Assembly (NCBI RefSeq): GCF_013371465.1
Contig: NZ_JABWDU010000010.1
Span: 1-64,000 of the forward strand
Length of the DNA stretch: 64,000 nt
Reading direction: 5' to 3'
Source of the DNA: Ensifer oleiphilus
Lineage (GTDB): Bacteria > Pseudomonadota > Alphaproteobacteria > Rhizobiales > Rhizobiaceae
The notes under the pieces are model-generated. The model was not told where the DNA came from. It did not search any database and saw only the letters and a list, made by a program, of their open reading frames with translations. Both the position numbers and the translations under genes were made by a program. This document shows positions 36,948-47,657 of the stretch, in pieces (position 1 is the stretch's first letter; each line of letters begins with the position of its first letter).

Positions 36948-37124
36948 ATGGAAAAAGAGGCTGAAGTGAACAAATCGAAAGAAAACAATCGCCGGGATAG
37001 CTCTAAACCCGGCACGATCGTCGCCGGCCCTGAGGCTCACGCGCGGGAGGGGGCCGGAAAGATGCCGTCGGGCCGAAGTGTCAAACCTGAGACGCCGGCG
37101 AAGAAGCCGGCAAGTGGTTCCTAA
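36948..37124 (+). CDS. Small hydrophilic protein, 58 residues
   Basis: The ATG at 36948 with GGAGG about 9 bases upstream opens a 58-codon frame: MEKEAEVNKSKENNRRDSSK, then PGTIVAGPEAHAREGAG and a Lys/Pro/Ser-rich tail (KKPASGS) to TAA at 37122-37124. It is highly charged, has no Cys and is probably disordered. It stands alone between dehydrogenase 2 and katG (convergent). The function is not recognised; the good ribosome-binding site and unbroken charged composition favour a real gene. Confidence 0.55.
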   Translation: MEKEAEVNKSKENNRRDSSKPGTIVAGPEAHAREGAGKMPSGRSVKPETPAKKPASGS

Positions 37125-37176
37125 CCTACGAGATTGTGTGGATGGGCCCATCGCCTGAAACGGCTGATCCGAAGCC

Positions 37177-37200
37177 TCCCCCGCTTGACGGGGGAAGGCA
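37177..37200 (-). terminator. katG terminator hairpin
   Basis: A stem centred on TCCCCCG / CGGGGGA with loop CTTGA, about 22 bases beyond the katG stop. Confidence 0.6.
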
Positions 37201-37221
37201 TTGATCGGGGACACCCAGGGA

Positions 37222-39459
<2,238 letters not shown>

Positions 39460-39564
39460 CTAGGGTCAGCGCCGCCGCAAGGCGTCTTCCAAGTGACCAA
39501 TGAGTAACAAGCCATTTCCATAAACTCCAATTGTATATTCTGAAGGCTGCGATATGCTCAGGTT

Positions 39565-40512
39565 ATGAATGGCCTGACGTTGAAACACCTCCGCTACTTC
39601 GAGGCCCTTGCCAGGATCGGCCATTTCGGCCGCGCCGCGGAGAGTTGCGCCATCTCCCAGCCTGCGCTTTCCGTGCAGATAAGGGAACTGGAAGAATTGC
39701 TGGGGGCGCCCTTGGTGGAACGAGGTGGGCGCCGCATTCGGCTGACAGCTCTCGGCGAGGAATTCGTCGGCCGTGCCCGTGCTATCCTGCGTGCTGTTGA
39801 CGAACTGGAAGACCTTGGACGCGCAGCCCATGGGCCGCTTGCCGGCCGTCTTCGCCTCGGCATCATTCCAACGGTCGCCCCCTATCTACTGCCGAGCATC
39901 ATAAAGTCGCTCGCGCAGCTCTATCCGGGGCTCGATCCACGGCCCCGTGAGGCGATTACGCGCAGACTGATCGAGGATTTGGCGGAGGCGAAGCTGGATA
40001 TCGCGATTGTCGCGCTTCCGGTTTCCGAGCCCGCCCTGGAGGAAATCCCGCTCTTCGATGAGGAATTCGTCCTGGTTCGGCCACTGGAGGATGCCGAAAA
40101 GCCTGTACCGGCCGCGGAGAGGCTTCACGAGATGCGCCTGTTGCTGCTTGAGGAAGGGCATTGCTTCCGGGACCAGGCCCTGTCCGTCTGCAACATCACA
40201 GCGGCATCGACGCGTGACGTGATGGAAGGGAGTTCCCTTTCAACGCTCGTTCAGATGGTGGGTGCAGGCATAGGTGTGACGCTGATACCGCAGATGGCCA
40301 TAGAGACCGAAACCCGGTCCTCTTCGGTTGGCGTGTCGCGGCTTGCCGGCCCCCGCCCCACTCGAACGATCGGAATGGTCTGGCGAAAGACCAATCCACT
40401 GTCGGCCCAGTTCACGCGGATCGCGGACGTCGTGCGCGAAGCTGGGCTGAGCAGGCTGAGGCAAATGGGTGCGCCCCCTGAACGGAAACCCTTATCTCGG
40501 TCATCGGCATAG
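39565..40512 (+). CDS. oxyR: Peroxide sensor OxyR
   Basis: A 315-residue LysR-family protein. The helix-turn-helix lies at about 5-60 (LKHLRYFEALARIGHFGRAAE). Redox cysteines C200 and C209 in GHCFRDQALSVC match the C199/C208 pair of E. coli OxyR that forms the activating disulphide. It is divergent from katG across 168 bases that should contain the OxyR sites. Confidence 0.93.
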   Translation: MNGLTLKHLRYFEALARIGHFGRAAESCAISQPALSVQIRELEELLGAPLVERGGRRIRLTALGEEFVGRARAILRAVDELEDLGRAAHGPLAGRLRLGIIPTVAPYLLPSIIKSLAQLYPGLDPRPREAITRRLIEDLAEAKLDIAIVALPVSEPALEEIPLFDEEFVLVRPLEDAEKPVPAAERLHEMRLLLLEEGHCFRDQALSVCNITAASTRDVMEGSSLSTLVQMVGAGIGVTLIPQMAIETETRSSSVGVSRLAGPRPTRTIGMVWRKTNPLSAQFTRIADVVREAGLSRLRQMGAPPERKPLSRSSA

Positions 40513-40902
40513 CGACGACAGGGAATGTTGGATAGGACGCCTACCGTTTCCCGGTCCTCTCCGCCGCGATCAAACGCGGCTATCATCCAGGCTTCGGTGG
40601 TTAGCGGGAACCATCTGCTAGCTAAGTCAGGCGAGCGGCATTATCCCGTTGATAGAGACAGCGCAGTTCGCCCCGAAAATGTCGTCGCCGCCGCTCCCTA
40701 ACAGGCGACGACCGCCTCTTTTCCACCGCAAGCCTACAAGGCAAATCGCTGGCCGCAGGGCGCCTTGTCCGCAAGGGTTCCTGCAACCAGAATTCCTCCA
40801 ACGGATTATTTCTCGCCAAACTTGCATAAAGTGAAACGGCTCATTAGTCACACGGCACGTTAAGATTCGTTGTCAGTCTTGTTTGATGAAAGGACAGAAA
40901 TC
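40513..40902. other. Intergenic region without a supported gene
   Basis: About 390 bases. A minus-strand frame (40627-40851) includes LLGSGGDDIFGANCA, which faintly resembles an RTX-type calcium repeat, but a single partial repeat is not enough to call a gene. The right end carries AAAGGACAG, the likely ribosome-binding site of the next gene. Confidence 0.45.
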
Positions 40903-43065
40903 GTGCCGCAGGCAGAAATTCGAACCGGCAATGGCGGTCGCAAAGCACTTTGGGCCACCGTTGCGGTCGTCGCGCTCGCAGTGGCTGGCGCAACCGCTGG
41001 CAAGTTCATGCTCACAAGGGCGGCCGACAGGTTTCTTGTCGACCGTGGCGGCAAGGCTGCGGCGGTCGAGGTGGATTTTCTCGGGCGCGTTCATATGCGC
41101 GACGTTACACTTCCCTTCGGCGACGGCGGCAGTGTGCGGGTCGCTGCGATCGACGGACGCCCCACGATTTCCTTCCTGAAAGGCGGGTTCGAGCTGAAGG
41201 GTCTCGAACTCGACCTGGCTATGGGCAAGCTTTCCGTGCCGCAGGCAAGCGTCGAGGAGCCCAATTTCGCCACGGACGCGGCAAAGACCGGCGATCAGGC
41301 CAACGTGACGCCACTGAAGCGCATTGAGCGTTTTGCGGCGAAGCGTGTCGTGGCGCCGGAGGTTACGGTCAGCCAGGTGGTCGCCGGCTCCAAGCAGAAG
41401 ACCGTCTACAAGAACGTTGCTTTTGAGGATATCGCCGGCGGTCGTGTGGCGCGTTATTCCGCCAGCGGGGCGAACTTCGAGTTGGCGCTGGATATCCAGG
41501 ATGGGAACGGCGCACCGAAGCAGGAGGAAATGAGCGGCTCCATGGGCGCCATGAGCGGCAAGGACTTTGATGCAGCCTACCTCGCCCGGATTTACGGGGA
41601 AAAGGCCGGTCCTGACGACAAGGAACCCAAACCACTCTACGGCCCGATTTCGGTCAAAAACATCGTCCTGTCGCACGGCACGTCGTCTTTCAGCTATGAC
41701 GAGGTGCGAAGCAGCGGCTTGAGCGTCCGCATGCCGACCGAACCACTTCTTGAAACACTCGAGAAACTTGAGAAACTGCAATCGGCCGATCTGGACGCAC
41801 TGCCGCCTGCCGAGCGGCAGGCATTCTTAAAACGCGCCCTTTCCCTTGCCGACATCATCGGCAAGGGCGACATCGAGATGATCGGTCTCAAGACGCAGAT
41901 CTCCGAAAAGGATGACAGCGGCGAGAGCAAGACAATTGAACTGGCCATCGACAAGATGGCGGTCCAGCTCGAAGGCCGCACCTTTAACGGTGCGATCCAG
42001 GGCGTTTCCATCGGCGAAGGCGCCGACTACGCCAAGTTCTCCGAAGCGAGCATCAGTGGCTTCTCCTGGGATCCGACCATGGAAGCGCTGACGAAGCTGG
42101 TAGAGTTGAACGAAGAGCAGATTGAAGACTTCCCCCTCACCACGCTCATGCCGGAGTTCGGCACGATCCGGTTGAAGGGTCTGGACGTCGACATGCCTGG
42201 CGAGACAGCAGGTGTGGCGGAAAGCGAAGCCGGCGAGGAAGAACAAGGCGCGCCCGGCGGTGACACAGACCCATCTGCAAGCGCCGAGACATTGCCCGAC
42301 GCGGATCCGTCTGATGGCGCCGACAACCAGGACGCTCCCTCGGACGAGGCACCAGCGGACCAGGCGACCCTGCCTTCCGTTCCTGAGCGCATACGGTTCA
42401 CACTGGACAGCTATGAGGTGGCATTGACCAAGCCCCGCAATGGCATCCCGACGGAAGTCCGCGTCGCCTATCAAGATCTCAGCGTGCCCGTTCCGTCGGA
42501 CGCCGAAGACGAAGCCTCCAAGGCGCTGCGACAGCTCGGTCTCGACAAGCTGATCCTCTCTTCCAACTTCGAACTGGCTTGGGACGAGCCGAAGGAGAAC
42601 CTCGTCATCAAGGAGATTTCCTTGAGCGGCAAGGACATGGGCAGCCTATCCTTCTCGGGGATCATGGGCGGTGTCACCAAGGACGTCTTCTCCGGCGACA
42701 TGACCGCGGCACAGATGGCACTCTTCGGCCTCACGGTCCGGGAGGCTAAGCTCAAGATCGAAGACAAGGGGATCATGGCCAAGGGCATAAAACTCTATGC
42801 CGATGAGAACGCCATGACCGAAGACAGCGTGCGCGGAATCCTCGTGATGATGACGACGGCGGGCTTGCAACAGTTTGCGTCCACTCAACCGAAACTGCAG
42901 GAGGCTGCGATGGCGCTTTCCGAGTTCATCAACAAGCCGGGAACGTTTACCCTGACGGCCAAGGCCAAGGACGCCGCCGGCATCAGTGCGCTCGAACTGG
43001 TCGGAGCCGCAGAGCACCCTGCCCTTCTTCTCGAGAAGGTCGATCTCGGCGCTACCGCGCAATAG
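40903..43065 (+). CDS. Large single-pass envelope protein of unknown function
   Basis: About 720 residues from the GTG at 40903, preceded by AAAGGA; a TTG at 40870 would add 11 residues. One N-terminal membrane helix (ALWATVAVVALAVAGATAG) precedes a long, mostly beta-type exported region (VEVDFLGRVHMRDVTLPFG, GLKTQISEKDDSGESKTIEL). A low-complexity acidic linker at about 440-490 (AGEEEQGAPGGDTDPSASAE) splits it in two. The architecture resembles AsmA/YdgA-like periplasmic proteins, but no family is firmly recognised. It is a single-gene unit with a terminator. Confidence 0.7.
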   Translation: MPQAEIRTGNGGRKALWATVAVVALAVAGATAGKFMLTRAADRFLVDRGGKAAAVEVDFLGRVHMRDVTLPFGDGGSVRVAAIDGRPTISFLKGGFELKGLELDLAMGKLSVPQASVEEPNFATDAAKTGDQANVTPLKRIERFAAKRVVAPEVTVSQVVAGSKQKTVYKNVAFEDIAGGRVARYSASGANFELALDIQDGNGAPKQEEMSGSMGAMSGKDFDAAYLARIYGEKAGPDDKEPKPLYGPISVKNIVLSHGTSSFSYDEVRSSGLSVRMPTEPLLETLEKLEKLQSADLDALPPAERQAFLKRALSLADIIGKGDIEMIGLKTQISEKDDSGESKTIELAIDKMAVQLEGRTFNGAIQGVSIGEGADYAKFSEASISGFSWDPTMEALTKLVELNEEQIEDFPLTTLMPEFGTIRLKGLDVDMPGETAGVAESEAGEEEQGAPGGDTDPSASAETLPDADPSDGADNQDAPSDEAPADQATLPSVPERIRFTLDSYEVALTKPRNGIPTEVRVAYQDLSVPVPSDAEDEASKALRQLGLDKLILSSNFELAWDEPKENLVIKEISLSGKDMGSLSFSGIMGGVTKDVFSGDMTAAQMALFGLTVREAKLKIEDKGIMAKGIKLYADENAMTEDSVRGILVMMTTAGLQQFASTQPKLQEAAMALSEFINKPGTFTLTAKAKDAAGISALELVGAAEHPALLLEKVDLGATAQ

Positions 43066-43073
43066 AGGAGCAG

Positions 43074-43093
43074 CGGGCTCCGTAAGGAGCCCG
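43074..43093 (+). terminator. Hairpin terminator of the envelope-protein gene
   Basis: CGGGCTCC / GGAGCCCG with loop GTAA, 8 bases after the stop codon. Confidence 0.75.
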
Positions 43094-43184
43094 TCTCTGG
43101 CCATATCGTCATCTATCGAATTGGCGAGCAAGCGCAAATGACACGTTGAACGGATTGCGGCGGAATGCCGCCAGCGGCCAAACG

Positions 43185-43199
43185 TTGCCTTTTTGGCAA
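43185..43199. promoter_or_regulatory. LysR-type site 1 (TTGCC-N5-GGCAA) upstream of fdxA
   Basis: TTGCCTTTTTGGCAA is a perfect-arm 15-base palindrome with T-N11-A spacing, about 85 bases before the fdxA start. Identical arms occur twice in the gap at 53.0-53.1 kb. GAAAGATTGCTCTT (43243-43256) also recurs there with one change. Confidence 0.65.
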
Positions 43200-43283
43200 C
43201 GACTGTTGCGAATATCTATGCTTCTTCGCCACGAGAAACTCTGAAAGATTGCTCTTGCAAGCAACTCCTCAGAGGCAAGCAAG

Positions 43284-43622
43284 ATGGCCTATGTCATTAC
43301 AGAGCCCTGCATCGACGTGAAGGACGGCGACTGCACCGCGGCCTGCCCGGTGGACTGCATCTACGAGGGTGGTCGTACGTTCTACATCCACCCCGATGAA
43401 TGCATCAACTGCGGGCTCTGTCTGTCGATCTGTCCCGTCGATGCCATTGTCTGGGACCAGGAAATCCCTGAAGGCCAGCGTCATTTCATCGGCGTCAACA
43501 AGGAATTCTTCGGCCCCGACGTTACTGCAATGGGGTCGCCTGGCGGATGGAGCAAGGAGTGTTCGACAGCGCTGGACCACCCATTTGTTGCCAGCTTCGA
43601 GAAAGCCGCAACAGCGGCATAG
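43284..43622 (+). CDS. fdxA: 7Fe-8S ferredoxin
   Basis: A 112-residue ferredoxin with CIDVKDGDCTAACPVDC for the mixed [3Fe-4S]/[4Fe-4S] N-terminal ligands and CINCGLCLSICPVDA for the second set, followed by the usual FdxA C-terminal extension. It is a small soluble electron carrier. The next gene (DapA-like) starts 27 bases downstream, so the two are probably co-transcribed. No ferredoxin-dependent oxygenase is encoded nearby, so its partner may be the flavoprotein at 48.8-50.2 kb or lie elsewhere. Confidence 0.93.
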   Translation: MAYVITEPCIDVKDGDCTAACPVDCIYEGGRTFYIHPDECINCGLCLSICPVDAIVWDQEIPEGQRHFIGVNKEFFGPDVTAMGSPGGWSKECSTALDHPFVASFEKAATAA

Positions 43623-43648
43623 CAACACCTCAACTACAGGAACGAGAC

Positions 43649-44536
43649 ATGTCTGTGACCGAATTCGGTGGCGTCGTTGCCGCCGTGCCGACGCCGTTCG
43701 ACGATCAGGGCCGGATCGATACCGCGGCCTTTGTCGAACATGCCAGCTGGTGCCTGAATAATGGCTGTGACGGGCTGAATGTGCTGGGGACAACAGGCGA
43801 AGCCAACTCGCTGTCTTTCGAGCAGCGCAGCGCGGTCATGATGGCCGCTGCCGAGGCGCTCGATACGAAACGACTGATGGTTGGCACCGGTACGCCGGAC
43901 CTCGAAACAACCATCGCGCTTACCGTACTGGCCGATCGCCTCGGCTATGCGGCGGCATTGGTCCTGCCGCCCTACTACTACAAGCCGGCCTCCGACGATG
44001 GACTTTTCGCCTGGTTTGAGCGGCTTGTGCGGGGCACGGCGACAAGCCCGATCCCGATCTATCTCTACAACTTTCCGCAGATGACAGGCATCACCTTCAG
44101 CCCTGCACTTGTTTCGAGGCTTGCCGAGGCGTTTCCCGACCGCATCAAGGGCGCCAAGGACAGCTCAGGCGAGCTCGACTACGCCCGACAGTTGGCCGAG
44201 ATCCCGAATTTCGCCGTGTTCCCCAGCAACGAGGCGACGCTCGCCGATGCCGGCGCCGACAACTACGCCGGCACGATATCCGCAACGGTCAATATCGCTC
44301 CGGTCCTCTCTGCCAAACTCTGGAAAGACCAGGCTGATGCTCCCTTGCAGGATCGCGTGCTCCGGCTGCGGCAGGCGATAGCCGCCAACCCGCTGATCCC
44401 GGCCGTCAAATATCTGGTCGCAAAGAGATCGGGAAATCCGGTCTGGTTGAATGCCGCGCCGCCGCAGCCGCAGCTCGCTGCGGCTCACCGGTCGTCGCTT
44501 GACCTTCTCGCTGTTGAGGTTCACCAGCCGGAGTAA
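43649..44536 (+). CDS. DapA-family lyase (canonical active site)
   Basis: A 295-residue TIM-barrel lyase. GTTGE (48-51 region), PPYYYKP with the catalytic Tyr and the Schiff-base Lys in IKGAKDSSG are all standard, in contrast to the paralogue at 4.3-5.3 kb. It probably cleaves or dehydrates a pyruvate-derived keto acid; together with the semialdehyde dehydrogenase at 53.2 kb this resembles 2-oxoglutarate-semialdehyde routes. The start at 43649 has AGGAACGAG upstream. It overlaps the convergent amidohydrolase stop by 16 bases. Confidence 0.88.
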   Translation: MSVTEFGGVVAAVPTPFDDQGRIDTAAFVEHASWCLNNGCDGLNVLGTTGEANSLSFEQRSAVMMAAAEALDTKRLMVGTGTPDLETTIALTVLADRLGYAAALVLPPYYYKPASDDGLFAWFERLVRGTATSPIPIYLYNFPQMTGITFSPALVSRLAEAFPDRIKGAKDSSGELDYARQLAEIPNFAVFPSNEATLADAGADNYAGTISATVNIAPVLSAKLWKDQADAPLQDRVLRLRQAIAANPLIPAVKYLVAKRSGNPVWLNAAPPQPQLAAAHRSSLDLLAVEVHQPE

Positions 44537-45918
44537 TAGGCCCGCGTCGCAGCGGCGAGCTTGGTCACACGTTGACGCTCGCCGGTCAGCCGCGGAAGGT
44601 CGGCGCGTGCCTGCTGCAGCAGATCGGCCCGGGCGCACTCATAGTCGATCCTGGTCAGCTTTCCATCGCGCATGATCTCCTGTCCGCCGACGTAAAGCCC
44701 CTTCGCATGAGCCCCCGTCATCCGGGCGAGCAAAATCTCCGCCTCATCCAGGTCGTCGATGAGACTGTCGGCGATCAGTGCGCCGTAGTCCACGAGCACC
44801 AGATCGTCATTTCCCCGAGCATTCACGACCCGGGCGCCGACCTCGATCGCCGCGTCGAACACCCGGGCGGCGGTAAAGGTCCGCGTCACCTCTTGGCCAC
44901 CATGCAGGAGATGGGCAAGGCGCAGTTCCCGCCAGAGATCCTGATCATCGTCGAAACCGGTCCCATCGAGACCGAAAGCGATAGCCGGCATAGTTTCCGG
45001 CATCGCGGCAAGCGGCGCCACGCCCGAACGCAGACGCAAGTTTGCCGATGGATTGGAAACGAGTTGCACGCCGCGCGCAGCCAGAAGCTCCAGTTCGTCC
45101 GGTCGCAACTGAACGCCGTGGGCAACCGCGAGGCGCGGCGAGAGGAAGCCGATATCGTCGAGGTGTCGCACGACCCCTTGCGGGAAGCGCCGGTCCAGCC
45201 ATTGCCTCTGCCGTGGGCTTTCAAGCAGATGCATATGAATGCGCCTGCCCGTAGCCGCCGATGCCTCCGCGATGCTTTCGAGCAGGGCGTTGGAACACCA
45301 TTGCGGCCCGATCGGACCGTATTGAACATCGATCAGCGGGCTGGTGTTTGCGGCAGCGACCGCGTCGGCCGCCGAGATCTGGACAGAAGGCGGCGCATAG
45401 TGCGGTATCGAAGCGCTGAGCTCATCCCAGTCTGCCGGCGCGAGAAACGGCCGCAGTCGCTGCGGCCCACCGTCATAGGCCCAAGGATCATAGTCGAGCA
45501 GCGGACAGGAGAGCGCGAGCCTTATGCCCACATCGCGAGCGGCGCGCATCACGGCGCCAGCCTCTTCTACCAGCCGGTCGATGTTCAGCGAGTTGTGGCA
45601 ATGCATGGTCGCACCGACACCCGTCAGCGCCAGCCGGGAGAACGCCACGAGCGCTTCGAGGTAAGGGTCGGTTCTGGGCCGCAGCCGAAGGCCCGGGATC
45701 CAGACTTCCAGGGCATCATCAATGTTGCCGAAATCGAGCGTGCGGATGCCATAGCCATGGTCATGGGCGTTGACGGGAGGCGGCATAAGCAGAGCATCGG
45801 CCGGGATCGCTGCCGGTGAAACGCCGCTCGGCAGATGCCGCAAGAGATCCTGCTCGCGCCGTGCGGCCCCATGACCGGGACGCAAGAGAAGTCGTCCGGG
45901 GACCGCGCCTGCGCTCAC
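44521..45918 (-). CDS. Amidohydrolase (metal-dependent deaminase/hydrolase superfamily)
   Basis: A 465-residue TIM-barrel amidohydrolase. The metal ligands are visible: HDH in NAHDHGYG, His in RIHMHLLES, His in LAVAHGVQL and the Asp in FGLDGTGFDDD. This pattern is typical of single-metal deaminases or hydrolases of the TrzA/AtzA/guanine-deaminase group. It likely removes ammonia or an amide from a nitrogenous substrate. It overlaps the LysR gene by 4 bases and is the last gene of the run that begins with the ABC importer. Confidence 0.85.
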   Translation of the reverse strand: MSAGAVPGRLLLRPGHGAARREQDLLRHLPSGVSPAAIPADALLMPPPVNAHDHGYGIRTLDFGNIDDALEVWIPGLRLRPRTDPYLEALVAFSRLALTGVGATMHCHNSLNIDRLVEEAGAVMRAARDVGIRLALSCPLLDYDPWAYDGGPQRLRPFLAPADWDELSASIPHYAPPSVQISAADAVAAANTSPLIDVQYGPIGPQWCSNALLESIAEASAATGRRIHMHLLESPRQRQWLDRRFPQGVVRHLDDIGFLSPRLAVAHGVQLRPDELELLAARGVQLVSNPSANLRLRSGVAPLAAMPETMPAIAFGLDGTGFDDDQDLWRELRLAHLLHGGQEVTRTFTAARVFDAAIEVGARVVNARGNDDLVLVDYGALIADSLIDDLDEAEILLARMTGAHAKGLYVGGQEIMRDGKLTRIDYECARADLLQQARADLPRLTGERQRVTKLAAATRAYYSGW

Positions 45919-46838
45919 GTGCGGATAGCCTCCATGATCTGATCGCTGAACTTCTGCAGTTCCGCGCCAACGAACTCGATGACCGCCTCGGCCGCGTGCG
46001 TGCGCTGGCGACGCCGCTGCACGAGGATTCCGACGTGCAGGTTTTGAAGACGCGACCCGGAAAGCGGTATGGCCACGAGGTCACCCGCCTTGATCTCCGC
46101 CAGGAAACCGATCGGCGTAAAGAAAGCCACGCCCTGGCCGGAGATCATGAAGGGCTTGAGCATCATCTGACTGTTCGACAGTACAAAGGGCCGTCCGGTC
46201 CGCTCGAAGACGGAAAGTTCAATTTCGATGAGCGAACGGATCGGCTGTGTGTCGAGTTGCAGCAGAAGATCGTACTGAGCGCACTCGGCGAGCGAGACTT
46301 CCCGCTGCCTGGCCAGCGGGTGCCCACGCCCGACGAAAGCCATCAGCGGCATGGGCACGCGGAAGAGCATCTCCGTGTCATCGGGCCTTGCCAGATCGAA
46401 GGTCAACCCCATATCGACGTCGCCTTCGGCCACCAGGCTGCTGATATTGCCGTGACCGGCGGTATGGATATGGAAGCTCACTCCGGGATGGATGCGGTGA
46501 AAGGCGTTGACCATGTCCGGCAGGAACTGGATCGCCAGGCTGTCGAGGCAGGACATCTGCACACGGCCGGTCTTCTTTCCCTGCAACGCACCGAGGTCAC
46601 TGCGCAGAAGCTCGAAATTCTCAAGCGTGCCTCGGGCGTGGCGCAGGACGTTTTCACCTGCAACGGTCAGCTTCAAGCCGTGGGAGAGCCGCTCGAACAG
46701 GGCGATGCCGAGTTCGTCCTCCAGTTTCTTGATTTGGCGACTGACCGCCGAGGATGCCACATGGAGCTCCTCGGAGGCCTTGCGGATGGACCCGGACCGC
46801 GCGACCGCGACAAAGTATTTCAGGATGCTGGCGTGCAT
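45915..46838 (-). CDS. LysR-family regulator
   Basis: A 307-residue protein with an N-terminal winged helix (YFVAVARSGSIRKASEELHV, SSAVSRQIKKLEDELG) and a periplasmic-binding-like effector domain. It is embedded within the operon, 45 bases after the crotonase and overlapping the amidohydrolase by 4 bases. It is the best candidate to bind the three TTGCC-N5-GGCAA sites (43185, 53043, 53078), which is inference from position and T-N11-A spacing. Confidence 0.9.
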   Translation of the reverse strand: MHASILKYFVAVARSGSIRKASEELHVASSAVSRQIKKLEDELGIALFERLSHGLKLTVAGENVLRHARGTLENFELLRSDLGALQGKKTGRVQMSCLDSLAIQFLPDMVNAFHRIHPGVSFHIHTAGHGNISSLVAEGDVDMGLTFDLARPDDTEMLFRVPMPLMAFVGRGHPLARQREVSLAECAQYDLLLQLDTQPIRSLIEIELSVFERTGRPFVLSNSQMMLKPFMISGQGVAFFTPIGFLAEIKAGDLVAIPLSGSRLQNLHVGILVQRRRQRTHAAEAVIEFVGAELQKFSDQIMEAIRT

Positions 46839-46883
46839 TCGATTGGAACCTTCCCTCCCCCTGGGCCCCGACCTATAGCACGC

Positions 46884-47657
46884 TCACCGTCCCCTCCAAA
46901 CGGGCGCACGCTTCTCCTGGAAGGCACTGACACCTTCCAGGGCGTCCTCGCTTTTGAGCGCCTTCACCAGTGCGGGCGTGCGCAGCGCTTGAGCCTCGGC
47001 GGGCGAAAGATGGCCGGTGCGATTGACCGTCTGCTTAATCGCCCGGAGCGAAAGGGGCGCGCAGGCGACAATTTCATTTGTCCAGCGTACGACGGCGGCG
47101 TCGAGTTCCCCCGGCTCGACGACCTCGTTGACGATGCCGAACCCTTGCATTTCGGCGGCGGAGAACCGTCGGCCCGTCAACAGCACGCCCATCGCGAGAT
47201 TGTGCGGGATCCGTCGTTGCAGAAGGACCATGCCGCCATCGAGCGGCAGGCGTCCGACGCGAGCCTCCGGCAGGCCGAAAGCCGCCGTCGTCGAGGCGAT
47301 GATGATATCGCAACCGAGCACCATCTCGAAGCCGCCGCCGAGCGCATAGCCGTTGACCCTGGCGATAACTGGAACATCGAGCGAGCGGCGAAAAGCCAGC
47401 CCGCCAAAGCCGTTCGGCCGACTTTCGCTCCAGTAATCGAGACCGCTTGTCTCAGCTCCCTTCAGATCGGCTCCGGCGCAGAATGCCCGTTCTCCGGCGC
47501 CGGTCAGCACGACACAGCTTATGTCGTCGCGCGATTCGATCTCTTGCCAGACCGCCTCCAGCTCGCGTTCGGTCGCCGCGTCCACAGCATTCATCCGTTC
47601 CGGACGGCAGAGCGTGACGCTGGCAATGCGATCCTTTACAATAAAATCGACGCTCAT
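46884..47657 (-). CDS. Enoyl-CoA hydratase/isomerase (crotonase family)
   Basis: A 257-residue crotonase. The oxyanion-hole region AFCAGADLKG and GYALGGGFEMVLG are present, and the two hydratase glutamates can be placed in GGGFE and in LPEARVG, so hydratase activity is plausible. It acts on a CoA thioester made by the adjacent CoA-transferase. It overlaps the CoA-transferase gene by 4 bases. Confidence 0.9.
   Translation of the reverse strand: MSVDFIVKDRIASVTLCRPERMNAVDAATERELEAVWQEIESRDDISCVVLTGAGERAFCAGADLKGAETSGLDYWSESRPNGFGGLAFRRSLDVPVIARVNGYALGGGFEMVLGCDIIIASTTAAFGLPEARVGRLPLDGGMVLLQRRIPHNLAMGVLLTGRRFSAAEMQGFGIVNEVVEPGELDAAVVRWTNEIVACAPLSLRAIKQTVNRTGHLSPAEAQALRTPALVKALKSEDALEGVSAFQEKRAPVWRGR

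Noticed and set aside
40627-40851. Minus-strand frame with an RTX-like GGDDIFG string
   Set aside because: A single partial repeat without neighbouring repeats or a secretion signal is not enough to call an RTX protein.
43183-43201. Reading the TTGCC palindrome before fdxA as a terminator (stem with T-rich loop)
   Set aside because: The Ts are in the loop, not after the stem, a proper terminator already ends the upstream gene at 43093, and the same arms recur twice in another promoter region.
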